A stretch of DNA of 64,000 bases, from NCBI RefSeq assembly GCF_030504985.1, contig NZ_JASERU010000001.1:186001-250000 (forward strand), written 5' to 3'. Shown here piece after piece: positions 19,713 to 29,685 of this stretch (position 1 is its first letter; each line of letters opens with the position of its first letter). Below the pieces are notes generated by a model. That model saw only the letters and a program-made list of their open reading frames with translations. It made no database searches and was not told the DNA's origin. A program made the translations under genes and the position numbers. This stretch comes from Fulvimonas sp. R45 (GTDB taxonomy: Bacteria > Pseudomonadota > Gammaproteobacteria > Xanthomonadales > Rhodanobacteraceae).

Positions 19713-21329
19713 TCCGCCGGCTTCGGCTGCATGGGCCCGCCGCCAGACCGGGCAGGCGTCGCGCACTGCCACCGCGGGCGGCGCTTCCGGCGGCGCCTGC
19801 GCCGGCACCCGGCCCAGGTAGAACGCCACGCGCTTGCGCCCCCGGTACATATCCAGCCGGCGCAGCGGGCGCGGCTCGTCGATGCGCTCGCAGAGGCCGC
19901 CGAGCCAGTCGGGACGATCCCTCACGCGCATGGCATCCTCGCCCACCGCCAGCAGCATCGGCGCGCCCGCATGCGCGGCGCGCAGGCCGGCGCCGTCCAG
20001 GCGCCACACGGCCAGTTGCGGGGCGCGGCCATGGAAGATGTTGCGCGGGCTGTCCAGCGCGTACACCGGCACCTGGCCGCCGAGCTGGAAGTCCAGTTCC
20101 GCCGCGAGCATGAAATTGTCCGCCACCAGCACGGTGCCTGGCGGCGCGGCGCGCAACAGGTCGCGCGCGGCCGCGCCGCTCTCGCGCCAGCCCACGAAGT
20201 TGTACGGGAACGCCTTCGCTCCGGCCAGCACGCCGGCGCCGCCCGGCACCGCCGCCAGCCCCAGGTAGGCCAGCCCGGCCGCCTGGCCCAGCGCGGCCAG
20301 CATGAAGGCGAGCCACGCGAACAACCGCCAGCCCCGCCGCCGCGCCAGCGGTCGCCACAACACCGGCAGCGTCGCCAGCAACGGCAGGTAGCCCGGCAGC
20401 GGCCAATGCGCGCGGAAGCGCAGGTCGTCGGCGAACAGCCCGGCGACGAAATACACGGCGATGAAGGTAGCCGGCACCACGGCGAGCACGTCCCATGGCG
20501 CGCCGTCGCCACGACGCCGCCAGCAGCGCCACGCGGTCCACAGCAGCATGCCGTACAGCAGCGGCGTGCAGGCCAGCGCCTGTTCCAGCGGCTGCACCAG
20601 CGCGTCGGCATGGAAGCGCCACGGGTTGCGCTCCACCAGTTGGAAGGCCAGCCCCGCGCCATGCTGCTGCCAGTTCGACACCAGCAACGGCAGCAGCCCC
20701 GACGTCGCCACCGCCAGCGCCAGCCAGAAGCCGCCGCGACGCCACAGCGCGCGACCGCGCGGCGTCAGCACGCACAGAAGCAGGCCGGCCAGCATCGGCA
20801 TCGCGGCGCGGTAGTGGGTCAGCCAGCCCACGGCCAGCGCGACGCCCAACAGCAGCCAGTCGCGCCGGCGGTCCGCGTCCATCGCACGCACCAGCGCGAG
20901 CAGCGCCAGCATGATCGCCACCGTCAGCGGCACGTCCGGCAGGGCCAGCACGCCGAGGCTGCCGGCCAGCGGCAGCGCCAGGCACAGCAGGCCGGCCTGC
21001 CAGCCGGCGCGGGCATCGAACAGCCGCCGCGCGAAGGCCACCACCAGCCACGGCAACGCGGCGCCGAGCAGCAGGAACGGCCAGCGCATGCCCAGCAGGC
21101 CATGCCCCGCCACGCCCTCGCCCAGCCGGATCAGCCAGGCGGTGAGCGGCGGCAGGTCGCTGTAGCCCCAGGCGAGGTGCCGGCTCTCCTGCCAGTAGAA
21201 CGCCTCGTCGCCGAACGGCGACAGCGCGGCGGCGATCGCCAGCTTGGCCGCCTGCTCGATCGCGAAGCCCGTGACGAAGGCCGCTCGCCAGCGCGCGAGC
21301 GGCGTCGCTACACTGCCGCGGTCAGGCAT
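19704..21329 (-). CDS. ArnT-like membrane glycosyltransferase (GT-C fold)
   Basis: 541-residue polytopic membrane protein with about 11-12 predicted helices. The acidic pair D41-E42 in FGDEAFYWQESRHLAWGYSDLPP is the first-loop catalytic motif of ArnT/PMT-type lipid-linked sugar transferases. The C-terminal third (from about 380) is a soluble domain (VADNFMLAAELDFQL, ERIDEPRPLRR). Such enzymes transfer a sugar from undecaprenyl phosphate to lipid A or another envelope acceptor; the donor is unknown. A single gene, convergent with maf, divergent from moxR. Confidence 0.8.
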   Translation of the reverse strand: MPDRGSVATPLARWRAAFVTGFAIEQAAKLAIAAALSPFGDEAFYWQESRHLAWGYSDLPPLTAWLIRLGEGVAGHGLLGMRWPFLLLGAALPWLVVAFARRLFDARAGWQAGLLCLALPLAGSLGVLALPDVPLTVAIMLALLALVRAMDADRRRDWLLLGVALAVGWLTHYRAAMPMLAGLLLCVLTPRGRALWRRGGFWLALAVATSGLLPLLVSNWQQHGAGLAFQLVERNPWRFHADALVQPLEQALACTPLLYGMLLWTAWRCWRRRGDGAPWDVLAVVPATFIAVYFVAGLFADDLRFRAHWPLPGYLPLLATLPVLWRPLARRRGWRLFAWLAFMLAALGQAAGLAYLGLAAVPGGAGVLAGAKAFPYNFVGWRESGAAARDLLRAAPPGTVLVADNFMLAAELDFQLGGQVPVYALDSPRNIFHGRAPQLAVWRLDGAGLRAAHAGAPMLLAVGEDAMRVRDRPDWLGGLCERIDEPRPLRRLDMYRGRKRVAFYLGRVPAQAPPEAPPAVAVRDACPVWRRAHAAEAGGSG

Positions 21330-21370
21330 GGGCCACCGGCCGCGCCGTCCACTTCCGCTCCCAGGGAACC

Positions 21371-22312
21371 ATGTCCGCCACCACTCCGCTCCGCGACGAG
21401 ATCCTGCACCAGCGCCTGGAAGCCGCCCTGGCCCAGGTCAACCGCGTGCTGCTGGGCAAGCCACGCCAGGTGAAGCTGGCCTTCGCCTGCCTGATCGCCG
21501 GCGGCCACCTGCTGCTGGAGGACGTGCCCGGCGTGGGCAAGACCACCCTGGCGCGCGCGCTGGCGGCCAGCTTCGCGCTGGAATTCCAGCGCGTGCAGTT
21601 CACCAGCGACCTGCTGCCCTCGGACATTATCGGGGTCGGCGTGTACGAGCGCGAGACCGCGCAGTTCCGTTTCCACCCCGGCCCTATCTTCTGCGGCCTG
21701 CTGCTGGCCGACGAGATCAACCGCGCCACGCCGAAGACGCAGAGCGCCCTGCTGGAGGCGATGGCCGAGGGCCAGGTCACCGTGGACGGCCAGACCCGCG
21801 CGCTGCCGCGGCCGTTCTTCGTGGTCGCGACGCAGAACCCGCTGGACCTGGCCGGTACCTTCCCGCTGCCCGATTCGCAACTCGACCGCTTCATGCTGCG
21901 GCTGTCGTTGGACTACCCCGACGCGGCCGCCGAACGCGCCCTGCTCGCCGGCGACGACCGCCGCGACCTGCTCGACCAGCTCGCGCCGCAGCTCGACGCC
22001 GCCGCGCTCGCGGCGCTGAACCGGCAGGCGCAGGGCGTGGTCGCCAGCAACGCCCTGCTCGACTACCTGCAGGCGCTGCTCGCCGCCAGCCGCCGGCACG
22101 CCGACATCCGCACCGGGCTGTCGCCGCGCGCGGGCCTGGCCCTGCTCGCGGCGGCGCGCGCCTGGGCGCTGCTCGGCGGGCGCGCCTACGTGCTGCCGGA
22201 AGACCTGCAGGCGCTGTTCGTGCCGCTGGCCGCGCACCGGCTGGTGCCGTCGCGCGGCGCCAGCGGCGACAGCCTGGCGCGTGCCCTGCTGGCCGAGGTG
22301 GCCGTCGACTGA
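21371..22312 (+). CDS. MoxR family AAA+ ATPase
   Basis: 313 residues. Walker A DVPGVGKTTLA (51-61), Walker B LLLADEINRA, sensor 1 VATQNPLDLAGTFPLP, followed by the helical lid. MoxR ATPases act as chaperones that mature partner complexes. It heads a moxR-DUF58-transglutaminase operon (next gene overlaps by TGATG). This three-gene set is common in gammaproteobacteria; in Pseudomonas aeruginosa the transglutaminase is TgpA, essential for growth. Confidence 0.93.
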   Translation: MSATTPLRDEILHQRLEAALAQVNRVLLGKPRQVKLAFACLIAGGHLLLEDVPGVGKTTLARALAASFALEFQRVQFTSDLLPSDIIGVGVYERETAQFRFHPGPIFCGLLLADEINRATPKTQSALLEAMAEGQVTVDGQTRALPRPFFVVATQNPLDLAGTFPLPDSQLDRFMLRLSLDYPDAAAERALLAGDDRRDLLDQLAPQLDAAALAALNRQAQGVVASNALLDYLQALLAASRRHADIRTGLSPRAGLALLAAARAWALLGGRAYVLPEDLQALFVPLAAHRLVPSRGASGDSLARALLAEVAVD

Positions 22313-23268
22313 TGCGCGACGCCCTGCGCCGGGCCCAGGAGTACGCCGAGCGCCGGCTGCCTGCGCTGACCCGCTACCGCCGCCCCGAGCCGCTGCCGGT
22401 GGCGCTGCACCGGCGCCGCATCTACATCGTGCCCACCCGCTTCGGACTGGGCTTCACCGTGCTGTTGCTGGTGATGCTGGCCGGCGCGCTGAACTATTCC
22501 AACAACGCGGCGCTGCTGCTCACCTGCCTGCTCGGCGCCGCCGGCGCCGCCAGCATGCTGGTGGCGTTCCGCACGCTCGACGGGTTGCGCCTGGAGGACA
22601 TCCGCGCCGGCCATGCCGTGGCCGGCGAGGCGCTGCCGCTCGGCTTCCGCTTCACCTCGCGGCGCACGCGCTGCGCGGTGCGGCTGGACCTCGGCGACGC
22701 CAGCGCCGCCTTCCTGCTGGAAGCCGCCCGCGGCGAAGTCATGGTGGCGATGCCCCTGCCCACCGAGGCGCGCGGCTGGCAGGCGCTGTCGCGGGTGCGC
22801 GTGTGGACCACCTGGCCGCTGGGCCTGTTCCGCGCCTGGAGCTGGCTGCACCCGGCCCAGTCCGTGCTGGTATGGCCGCGACCCGAGGCCGGCGGCCCGC
22901 CGCCGGGCGGCCACGCCGACGACGAACGGCGCCAGCGCCTGCACCGCGGCGAGGATCCGGCCGCCCTGCGCGACTACCGCCGCGGCGATCCGCTGCGCCA
23001 CGTCGCCTGGAAGGCCAGCGCGCGCCACCACGACCTGCTGGTGAAGGACTTCGAGGAGCCGGAAGCCCGCCGCGACTGGCAACTGGACTGGCGCCAGCTC
23101 GGCCGCATGGAGCACGAGCGCCGCATCGCCCGCCTGGCCCGCTGGCTGGGCGAGGCACAGGCGCAGGATCGCCGCTGCAGCCTGTGGCTGCCGGACGAAC
23201 GCATCGAGGCCGGCAGCGGGCCGGCCCACTACGCGCGCTGCATGGACGCGCTGGCGAAGCTGCCGTGA
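22312..23268 (+). CDS. DUF58 domain protein
   Basis: 318 residues. Two adjacent membrane helices (about 45-85) follow a short cytoplasmic N-terminus; the soluble part carries the DUF58 signature RGEDPAALRDYRRGDPLRHVAWKASAR. DUF58 proteins have a VWA-like fold and are the usual partners of MoxR ATPases. Overlaps moxR by one base and the transglutaminase gene by GTGA. Confidence 0.88.
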   Translation: MRDALRRAQEYAERRLPALTRYRRPEPLPVALHRRRIYIVPTRFGLGFTVLLLVMLAGALNYSNNAALLLTCLLGAAGAASMLVAFRTLDGLRLEDIRAGHAVAGEALPLGFRFTSRRTRCAVRLDLGDASAAFLLEAARGEVMVAMPLPTEARGWQALSRVRVWTTWPLGLFRAWSWLHPAQSVLVWPRPEAGGPPPGGHADDERRQRLHRGEDPAALRDYRRGDPLRHVAWKASARHHDLLVKDFEEPEARRDWQLDWRQLGRMEHERRIARLARWLGEAQAQDRRCSLWLPDERIEAGSGPAHYARCMDALAKLP

Positions 23269-25220
23269 GCGCCGCCCGCACCGACGCCCCGCTCGACGCG
23301 CGCGCCTTCGGCCTGCTCTGCCTCAGCGTGGCCGCGGTGCTGGCGCTGCACGCGCCACATCTGCCGTGGTGGCTCAGCGCCGCGCTGGCGCCGCTGCTGT
23401 TCTGGCGCTGGCGGCAACGGCGGCGCCGGCCGGAGCGCGTGCCGGCCTGGCTCAAGCTGCCCCTGCTCGGCGCGCTGGCGCTGGCCATCGTGGCGTACTA
23501 CGGCAGCCTGTTCGGCCGCGAGGCCGGCGCCGCGCTGGCGGTGGGCCTGCTGGTGCTGAAGATGCTGGAAAGCGAACGCCCCCGCGACGCGCGCGTGGGC
23601 GTGGGCTTCGCCTGCTTCGCGCTGATGGCGGCGCTGCTGTTCGGCCAGGGCATGGCCGCCACTTTCGCGGTCGCGCTGGGCCTGCTGCCGGCGCTGGCCA
23701 CGCTGCGTGCGCTGGAGCCGGCGCAGCCGGTGCCGGCGGCCGGGCCACGCCTGCTGCTGCCCGGCCTGGCCCTGCTCGGCGCAGCGCTGCCGCTGGCGCT
23801 GCTCGCCTTCCTGTTCGTGCCGCGGCTGGGCTCGCCGCTATGGGGCGCCCCCAATACACACGAGCAGCGCACCGGCCTCGACGACACCATGTCGCCCGGC
23901 GGCTTCACCCAGTTGCTGCTGGACGACAGCCCGGCGATGCGGGTGAGCTTCGCCGGGCCGCCGCCGCCCCCCGGCCGGCGCTATTTCCGCGCCTACGTGA
24001 TGAGCGACTACGACGGCACGACATGGCGATACCGCGACGTCGCCGCGGCGCCGGCCCCGCTGGAGGCCGTCGACACCGTCCGTTACCGGATCGACCTGGA
24101 ACCCAGCCACCAGCGCGTGCTGCCGATGCTGGACGTGCCGCTGCACGCGCCGCCCGGCGCGCAACTGCTGCGCGACCGCGTGGCGATGGCCGGCAAGCCG
24201 GTGAACGATCCCTTCGGCTACGATGCCGTGTCGGCCACCCGCTACCGCCTGGAACCGCAGCCGATCCGCCACCGCCGGCGCTGGCTGCAACTGCCCGACG
24301 GCTACGACCCGCGCACGCTGGCGCTGGGCCGCGCGTGGCGCCAGGGCCACGGCACCGACGACGCGGCCATCGTGCAGGCCGCGCTGGCGCTGTTCCACGA
24401 CGGCGGCTTCCGCTACACGCTGGCGCCCGCGCCGCTGGGCCGCGACGCGATGGACGATTTCCTGTTCCACACCCGCGAGGGCTTCTGCGAGCACTATGCC
24501 TCCGCCTTCACCGTGCTGATGCGCGCGGCCGGCATCCCCGCGCGGGTGGTCACCGGCTACCAGGGCGGCTACTGGAACGCGCTGGGCGGCTACCTGCTGG
24601 TGCGCCATTCCGACGCCCACGCCTGGAGCGAAGTGTGGCTGGCCGGGCGCGGCTGGGTGCGCGTCGATCCCACCGCCGCGGTGCGCCCGCAGCGCGTGGA
24701 CCTGGGCGCCGCGGCCGCCGCCGGCGACCAGTTGCCATGGACCCAGCGCAGCTGGCTGCAGTCGCTGCGCAACCGCTGGGACATCGTCAACCGCTGGTGG
24801 AACGAAGGCGTTATAGGGTTCGATACGCTGCGCCAGCGCGGCCTGCTGACGCCGTTCGGCATCCGCCAGGCCGATCCGGCGCTGCTGGGCGCGTTGCTGG
24901 CGGCGAGTTGCGTGCTGTCCGGCGCGGTGGGCCTGTTCTGGGCGCTGCGCCGGCGCGACGGTGCCGATCCGGCCCGCGATGCGCTGCGCGAGCTGGAGCG
25001 ACGGCTGGCGCGCCGCGGCCTGACGCGCCGGCGAGGCGAAGGGCCGCGGAACTACCTGCGCCGCGCCGCCCGCGCCCTGCCGGCGCAACGGGCAGAACTG
25101 GAACGACTGACGGATTGCTATCTTGAATTGCGCTACGCCTGCCGTGAACCGTCTCCTGAACTGCTGCGTCGCTTTCGACGCGCGGTGCGGGATTTTCGGG
25201 CCGCCCGCGTGGTCAAATGA
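23265..25220 (+). CDS. TgpA-type membrane transglutaminase-like protein
   Basis: 651 residues. Five to six N-terminal membrane helices (to about residue 190), a periplasmic transglutaminase-core domain with the complete triad C408 (REGFCEHYAS), H452 (SDAHAWSEVW) and D468 (RVDPTAAV), one C-terminal helix (about 545-567) and a cytoplasmic DUF4129-like tail. Spacing of the triad matches P. aeruginosa TgpA. Start is a GTG overlapping the DUF58 stop. Probably works on envelope proteins or peptidoglycan; the substrate is not known. Confidence 0.9.
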   Translation: MSAARTDAPLDARAFGLLCLSVAAVLALHAPHLPWWLSAALAPLLFWRWRQRRRRPERVPAWLKLPLLGALALAIVAYYGSLFGREAGAALAVGLLVLKMLESERPRDARVGVGFACFALMAALLFGQGMAATFAVALGLLPALATLRALEPAQPVPAAGPRLLLPGLALLGAALPLALLAFLFVPRLGSPLWGAPNTHEQRTGLDDTMSPGGFTQLLLDDSPAMRVSFAGPPPPPGRRYFRAYVMSDYDGTTWRYRDVAAAPAPLEAVDTVRYRIDLEPSHQRVLPMLDVPLHAPPGAQLLRDRVAMAGKPVNDPFGYDAVSATRYRLEPQPIRHRRRWLQLPDGYDPRTLALGRAWRQGHGTDDAAIVQAALALFHDGGFRYTLAPAPLGRDAMDDFLFHTREGFCEHYASAFTVLMRAAGIPARVVTGYQGGYWNALGGYLLVRHSDAHAWSEVWLAGRGWVRVDPTAAVRPQRVDLGAAAAAGDQLPWTQRSWLQSLRNRWDIVNRWWNEGVIGFDTLRQRGLLTPFGIRQADPALLGALLAASCVLSGAVGLFWALRRRDGADPARDALRELERRLARRGLTRRRGEGPRNYLRRAARALPAQRAELERLTDCYLELRYACREPSPELLRRFRRAVRDFRAARVVK

Positions 25221-25265
25221 ACGTGCGGCGCACGACGCCCTTGACCTCCCACAGGAGAAACCGCG

Positions 25266-25859
25266 ATGTCTCCCCGTTACCGACTACTGATCCTGGCCGC
25301 GGCCAGCGCCGCGCTCGGCGCCTGCGCCACCATGCCGCAGCCCCTGCAGGGCAATTACGCCAACGTGTCCACGATGTCCGCCCAGCAGGGCGGCGCCGGC
25401 GGCACGCAGGTGCGCTGGGGCGGCGAGATCATCAAGACCGAGCCGGGCCCGCAGGACACCTGTTTCTACGTGCTGGCTCGCCCACTGGACAGTCAGGCGC
25501 GCCCGAAGCTGGGCAACTCGGGCGAGACCCTGGGCCGCTTCGTGGCCTGCCACGCCGGTTTTTATGACCCCGAGGTGTTCACCCGCGGCCGCGAGCTGAC
25601 CGTCACCGGCACGCTGCACGGCACGGTCACGCGCAAGGTCGGCGAGTACGAGTACGCCTATCCGCGCGTGGAGGCCAACGTGGTGTACCTGTGGCCCAAG
25701 CGCCCGGTCTACGTGAACACCCCCTACCCGCCGGGCTTCTACGACCCGTTCTGGGGGCCGGGCTGGGGCCCGTGGGGTTACGGCTATCCGGGTTACTGGG
25801 GTGGCCCGCGCGTGATCGTGGTGCGCCGCCCGCCGCCGCCCCCGCCGCCGCACAAGTGA
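25266..25859 (+). CDS. Slp family outer-membrane lipoprotein
   Basis: 197 residues. Lipoprotein signal with lipobox LGAC (C20). The body has the Slp fold pattern (VRWGGEIIKTEP.., VTGTLHGTVTRKVGEYEYAYPRVEA). The C-terminus is unusual: an aromatic/Gly/Pro tract (PPGFYDPFWGPGWGPWGYGY) and a run of eight prolines before HK. Slp proteins are starvation/acid-induced in E. coli. A good ribosome site (ACAGGAGA) precedes the ATG at 25266. Confidence 0.87.
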   Translation: MSPRYRLLILAAASAALGACATMPQPLQGNYANVSTMSAQQGGAGGTQVRWGGEIIKTEPGPQDTCFYVLARPLDSQARPKLGNSGETLGRFVACHAGFYDPEVFTRGRELTVTGTLHGTVTRKVGEYEYAYPRVEANVVYLWPKRPVYVNTPYPPGFYDPFWGPGWGPWGYGYPGYWGGPRVIVVRRPPPPPPPHK

Positions 25860-25866
25860 GCGGACA

Positions 25867-25897
25867 GGAAAACGCCGGCCCGAAGCCGGCGTTTTCC
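25867..25897. terminator. bidirectional terminator between slp-like gene and hit
   Basis: Perfect 13-bp inverted repeat GGAAAACGCCGGC-CCGAA-GCCGGCGTTTTCC; the A and T tracts at the stem base make it usable on both strands. It serves the convergent lipoprotein and HIT-protein genes. Confidence 0.85.
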
Positions 25898-25914
25898 TTT
25901 GCGGGGCGGGTCGC

Positions 25915-26259
25915 TCAGCCCGGTGGCCATTGCATCGTGCGCCCGGCCAGCAGGTGCACGTGGAGGTGGAACACGGTCTGGCCGCCGTGCTCGTTGCAGT
26001 TGACCACCGTGCGGTAGCCCTGCTCGGCGAAGCCTTCCTGCTTCGCGTAGGCGGCGCAGGCCAGCAGCAGCCGGCCCAGCAGCGCCGCATCCGCCGGGGT
26101 GGCGTCGTTCAGGGTGGCGATCGGCTGCTTCGGGATGAACAGCACATGCACCGGCGCCTGCGGGTTCACGTCGCGAAAGCCGAGGATGTCGTCGTCCTCA
26201 TAGACGATTTCCGCGGGAATCTCGCGCCGGATGATCTTGCCGAAAAGGGTGTCGCCCAT
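25915..26259 (-). CDS. HIT family nucleotide hydrolase (HinT-like)
   Basis: 114 residues. Histidine-triad motif H98-x-H100-x-H102 (FHLHVHLLAG), and the N-terminus MGDTLFGKIIRREIPAEIVYED is typical of HinT, a purine nucleoside phosphoramidase. Last gene of a GNAT-recR side operon (17 bp after the acetyltransferase), ending at a bidirectional terminator. Confidence 0.93.
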   Translation of the reverse strand: MGDTLFGKIIRREIPAEIVYEDDDILGFRDVNPQAPVHVLFIPKQPIATLNDATPADAALLGRLLLACAAYAKQEGFAEQGYRTVVNCNEHGGQTVFHLHVHLLAGRTMQWPPG

Positions 26260-26276
26260 GGATGGTCTCCTCCGTG

Positions 26277-26693
26277 TCAGAGGCGCAGCAGCATGCCGTG
26301 CGCGCCCGGCGCCGTCAGCCTGAAGCCGAACTGTTCGTAGAGGCGGGAGGCGGTGCCGTCGGCGATCAGCCCCACCATCGTGCGCGGGCAGGCGCGCGCA
26401 TGCACCTGCTCCATCAGCGCCGCCATGATGCGCCTGCCCCAGCCGCGCCCTTGCCACGCGGGCGCGACCGCGATATCGACCACGAACAGGAACAGGCCGC
26501 CGTCGCCGACCACGCGGCCCATGCCGACCAGTTCGTCGCCCGCGCGCACGCAGACCGAGCACCAGCTCGCCGGAAGGCCCGCCGCGGCGCCTTCCGGGCT
26601 CATCGCGCTGAGCCCCGCGGCGACGCGCAGGGCGCGGTATTCGTCCGCGGCCGGGATTTCCAGGCGCAACACGGGCTCGGCGACGGCGCTCAT
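26277..26693 (-). CDS. GNAT family N-acetyltransferase
   Basis: 138 residues. The acetyl-CoA-binding motif A is present as VDIAVAPAWQGRGWGRRIM (Q/RxxGxG/A type), followed by GLIADGTASRLYEQFGF, the usual motif B. Substrate unknown. Start at 26693 lies 10 bp after recR. Confidence 0.85.
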   Translation of the reverse strand: MSAVAEPVLRLEIPAADEYRALRVAAGLSAMSPEGAAAGLPASWCSVCVRAGDELVGMGRVVGDGGLFLFVVDIAVAPAWQGRGWGRRIMAALMEQVHARACPRTMVGLIADGTASRLYEQFGFRLTAPGAHGMLLRL

Positions 26694-26703
26694 CGCGGCA
26701 TCC

Positions 26704-27303
26704 TCATTCCACCGCCGAGCGGCTGCCGAAGGCGTGCGCCAGCGTGCCGCGGTCCACGTATTCCAGTTCGCCGCCCAGCGGCACGCCATGCGCCAGCCGG
26801 GTGGGCCGGATGCCCGCGGCGCGCGCCAGCTGCGCCAGGTAGTGCGCGGTGGCCTCGCCTTCGACCGTGGGATTGGTGGCGAGGATCAGCTCCTCCACCT
26901 CGCCTTCGGCCAGCCGCTCGCCCAGCCGGTCCAGCCCCAGTTCCTGCGGACCCAGCCCGTCCAGCGGCGACAGCCGCCCCATCAGCACGAAATACTGGCC
27001 GCGGTAGCCGGTGGCCTGCTCGATCGCGGCCAGGTCCACCGGCGATTCCACCACGCACAGCAGGTGGCGGTCGCGGCTGGCGCTGGCGCAGATCGTGCAC
27101 ACCGGCTCTTCGCTGAAATTGCGGCAGCGCGAGCAATGACCGATGCGCTGCATCGCCTCGCGCAGCGCGTCGGCCAGCTTCAGGCCGCGCTCGCGCTCGC
27201 GTTCGAGCAGGTGGAAGGCCATCCGCTGCGCACTCTTGCCGCCCACGCCGGGCAGGCAGCGCAGCGCCTCGATGAGGTTGGCGAGAAGCGGCGATCCGGT
27301 CAT
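26704..27303 (-). CDS. recR: Recombination mediator RecR
   Basis: 199 residues. Part of the RecFOR pathway that loads RecA on gapped DNA. N-terminal helix-hairpin-helix ([17 protein letters not shown]), the zinc finger [16 protein letters not shown], and the Toprim domain ([30 protein letters not shown]) are all intact. dnaX-ybaB-recR is a conserved order; here a 280-bp gap with repeats separates ybaB and recR. Confidence 0.98.
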   Translation of the reverse strand: MTGSPLLANLIEALRCLPGVGGKSAQRMAFHLLERERERGLKLADALREAMQRIGHCSRCRNFSEEPVCTICASASRDRHLLCVVESPVDLAAIEQATGYRGQYFVLMGRLSPLDGLGPQELGLDRLGERLAEGEVEELILATNPTVEGEATAHYLAQLARAAGIRPTRLAHGVPLGGELEYVDRGTLAHAFGSRSAVE

Positions 27304-27328
27304 TGGGAAAGCCTGAAGAACACCTTGG

Positions 27329-27552
27329 CGTCGTTCCCGCGAAAGCGCACTGCTGTCCGGGATGATTTCGAACACCCGCAAGCTGTGCGGCACCTATCCG
27401 CCTTGCGCATTTGCTCGTCATCCCGGCGCAGGCCGGACAAGCGCGCAGCGCGCAGAACGCCCGCAGGTCGACCCCGAAGGGGCGAGCGCAGCGAGTCATC
27501 CAGTAGCGACCACGACGCAGGCAATGGATTCCCGCCTTCGCGGGAACGACGG
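27329..27552. repeat. dispersed hairpin repeats in the ybaB-recR gap
   Basis: The 280-bp gap has no gene. Its ends carry inverted copies of CGTCGTTCCCGCGAA(A/G)GCG (27329-27347 plus; 27552-27534 minus), with a third related unit TCGTCATCCCGGCGCAGGCC near 27413. The same family recurs at 33129-33267. These are short REP-like extragenic palindromes common in Xanthomonadales genomes. Confidence 0.7.
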
Positions 27553-27583
27553 CTCTTGCGAGGATGCAGGAAAAACCTTTCCA

Positions 27584-27907
27584 TCAAAACGGCATCTTGA
27601 AACCGGGCGGCAGGCTCATGCCGGCGGTGACATTGCCCATCTTCGCCTTGCTGGCCTCGGCCACCTTGTTCACCGCGTCGTTCACCGCGGCGGCGACCAG
27701 GTCCTCGGCCATCTCCGGATCGTCGGCGAACAGCTTGCGGTCGATGTTCACGCGGCGCACCTCGTGGCTGCCGCTCATCACCACGCTGACCAGGCCGCCG
27801 CCGGCGCTGCCGGTGACTTCCAGCCGGGCGATCTCCTCCTGCGCACGCTTCATGTCTTCCTGCATGCGCTGCGCCTGCTGCATCAACTGGCCGATCTGAC
27901 CTCTCAT
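27584..27907 (-). CDS. ybaB: YbaB/EbfC nucleoid-associated protein
   Basis: 107-residue dimeric DNA-binding protein. Starts [20 protein letters not shown] and carries the conserved [21 protein letters not shown] core and [12 protein letters not shown] helix. Lies 19 bp downstream of dnaX, as in most bacteria. Confidence 0.96.
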   Translation of the reverse strand: MRGQIGQLMQQAQRMQEDMKRAQEEIARLEVTGSAGGGLVSVVMSGSHEVRRVNIDRKLFADDPEMAEDLVAAAVNDAVNKVAEASKAKMGNVTAGMSLPPGFKMPF

Positions 27908-27926
27908 CTCGCGTACTCCGGGGTTC

Positions 27927-29597
27927 TCAATGTTCGACGGGCTTGATCGAGCCGGGCACCACGCGCGCGCCGAAATCGCGCTTCAGCGCCTGCACCAGCG
28001 GATCGTCCTCGATGGCTTGTTCCGCGGCGGACTGCGCCGCGCTGCGCGCGCTGGCGGCGCGGGCGGCCGGCGTATGCGCACTGCCTGCGGCGTCGCTGAC
28101 GAAGCGCAGCCGCACCGGTTCGCCCAGCGCCTCGCCGATGCGGTCGGCCATCTGCCCCACCATCGGCTCCACTGCCAGGTGCATGTGCGCCGGTTGCAGG
28201 GCCAGTACCAGGGTGTTGCCCTCGCGACCGCACAGCGCCGAATTCTGCGCCAGCTGGCCCAGCGGACCGCGCAGGTTGGCCTGCTCGATCATCGCCTCCC
28301 AGTCCGGCAGGCCGTCTGCGCGCAGGGCGACCGGCGCACGGGCCGGCGCGGGCGCAGGTGCCGCCGGCCGGGGCGGCGGCGCGGCGGGCGAAGATGCCGC
28401 GCGCGGGGCGGCCACAGGCGCCGCCGCCGGCGATGGCGGTGCGGCGCGCGATGGCGACGGCATGGGCGCCGCGGCGGCCGGTGGCCGGGCCGGACGCGAA
28501 GCCGCCGCGCCCTCGCCGTCGTCCGGGCGGAACGCCAGCATGCGCAGCAGGGCCATCTCGAAGCCGGTGCGCGCGTCCGGCGCCAGCGCGAGGTCGCGCC
28601 GGCCGGTGGTGGCGATCTGGTAGTAGAGCTGCACGTCCTCGGGCGCCAATCGTTCCGCCAGCGCGGCCAGCGCGTCGTCGCCCTCGTCCGGGCGGTAGCC
28701 GGGCACCAGCTGGACCAATTGCACCCGGTGCAGCACGCCGGACAGGTCGTCCAGCACGCCGCCGAAGTCGGGCGAGAACGAGGCAATGCGTTCGCACTCG
28801 GCCAGCAGCCGCGCGCCGTCGCCGTCGGCCAGCGCGTCGAGCACGCCAAGCACCTGGCCGCGTTCCACGCTGCCCAGCATCGCGCGCACGTCCTCGGCCT
28901 TCAGCGCACCGCCGCCGTAGGCGATGGCCTGGTCGAGCAGCGACAGGCCGTCGCGCAACGAGCCGTCGGCCGCATGCGCCAGTTCGCCGATCGCGGCATC
29001 CTCGAACTCGATGCCCTCGGCGCCCAGGATGTGCCGCATCTGGCCAGCGATCTGCTCCGGCAGCAGGCGCTTGAGGTTGAACTTCAGGCAGCGCGACAGC
29101 ACCGTCACCGGCAGCTTCTGCGGGTCGGTGGTGGCGAGCAGGAACTTCACGTGCGGCGGCGGCTCCTCCAGCGTCTTCAGCAGCGCGTTGAAGGCCGGCT
29201 TGGAGAGCATGTGCACCTCGTCCACCAGGTACACCTTGAAGCGGCCGCGCGACGGCGCGTACTGCGCGTTCTCGATCACCTCGCGCACGTCGTCCACGCC
29301 GGTGTTGCTGGCCGCGTCGATCTCCAGCAGATCCACGAAGCGGCCCGCGTCCACCGCGGTGCACACCGGGCACTCGCCACAGGGATCGGCCGACTCGCCG
29401 CGCTCGCAGTTCAGCGACTTGGCGAAGATGCGCGCGATGGTGGTCTTGCCCACGCCGCGCGTGCCGGTGAACAGGTAGGCATGGTGCATGCGCCCGCTGT
29501 CGAGCGCGTTGGTGAGCGCGCGCACCACGTGTTCCTGCCCCACCAGCTCGGCGAACTTGCGGGGGCGCCATTTGCGCGCGAGGACCTGATAGGACAT
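27927..29597 (-). CDS. dnaX: DNA polymerase III subunit tau (gamma/tau)
   Basis: 556-residue clamp-loader ATPase that couples the polymerases. Walker [10 protein letters not shown] at 45-53; zinc cysteines C64, C73, C76, C79; Walker B/DExx in [26 protein letters not shown]; sensor in [11 protein letters not shown] long Ala/Pro linker (about 365-420) joins the C-terminal tau domain. I saw no A-rich slippery heptamer like the one that makes gamma in E. coli, so only tau may be made. Confidence 0.97.
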   Translation of the reverse strand: MSYQVLARKWRPRKFAELVGQEHVVRALTNALDSGRMHHAYLFTGTRGVGKTTIARIFAKSLNCERGESADPCGECPVCTAVDAGRFVDLLEIDAASNTGVDDVREVIENAQYAPSRGRFKVYLVDEVHMLSKPAFNALLKTLEEPPPHVKFLLATTDPQKLPVTVLSRCLKFNLKRLLPEQIAGQMRHILGAEGIEFEDAAIGELAHAADGSLRDGLSLLDQAIAYGGGALKAEDVRAMLGSVERGQVLGVLDALADGDGARLLAECERIASFSPDFGGVLDDLSGVLHRVQLVQLVPGYRPDEGDDALAALAERLAPEDVQLYYQIATTGRRDLALAPDARTGFEMALLRMLAFRPDDGEGAAASRPARPPAAAAPMPSPSRAAPPSPAAAPVAAPRAASSPAAPPPRPAAPAPAPARAPVALRADGLPDWEAMIEQANLRGPLGQLAQNSALCGREGNTLVLALQPAHMHLAVEPMVGQMADRIGEALGEPVRLRFVSDAAGSAHTPAARAASARSAAQSAAEQAIEDDPLVQALKRDFGARVVPGSIKPVEH

Positions 29598-29685
29598 GGG
29601 CGACTACCTTGGGGCGAAGTCCGATTGTGCCAAGGCGGGGGCTGCAAGTCAGTAAAGGCGCTCCGGATCCGCGCAGCTTTGGCTT

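Noticed and set aside
27304-27583. CRISPR-like array
   Set aside because: Repeat units are few, in both orientations and unevenly spaced; they are extragenic palindromes, and no cas gene is near.
27927-29597. Programmed frameshift in dnaX to make gamma
   Set aside because: No A-rich slippery heptamer with downstream stem found; the gene reads through in one frame.
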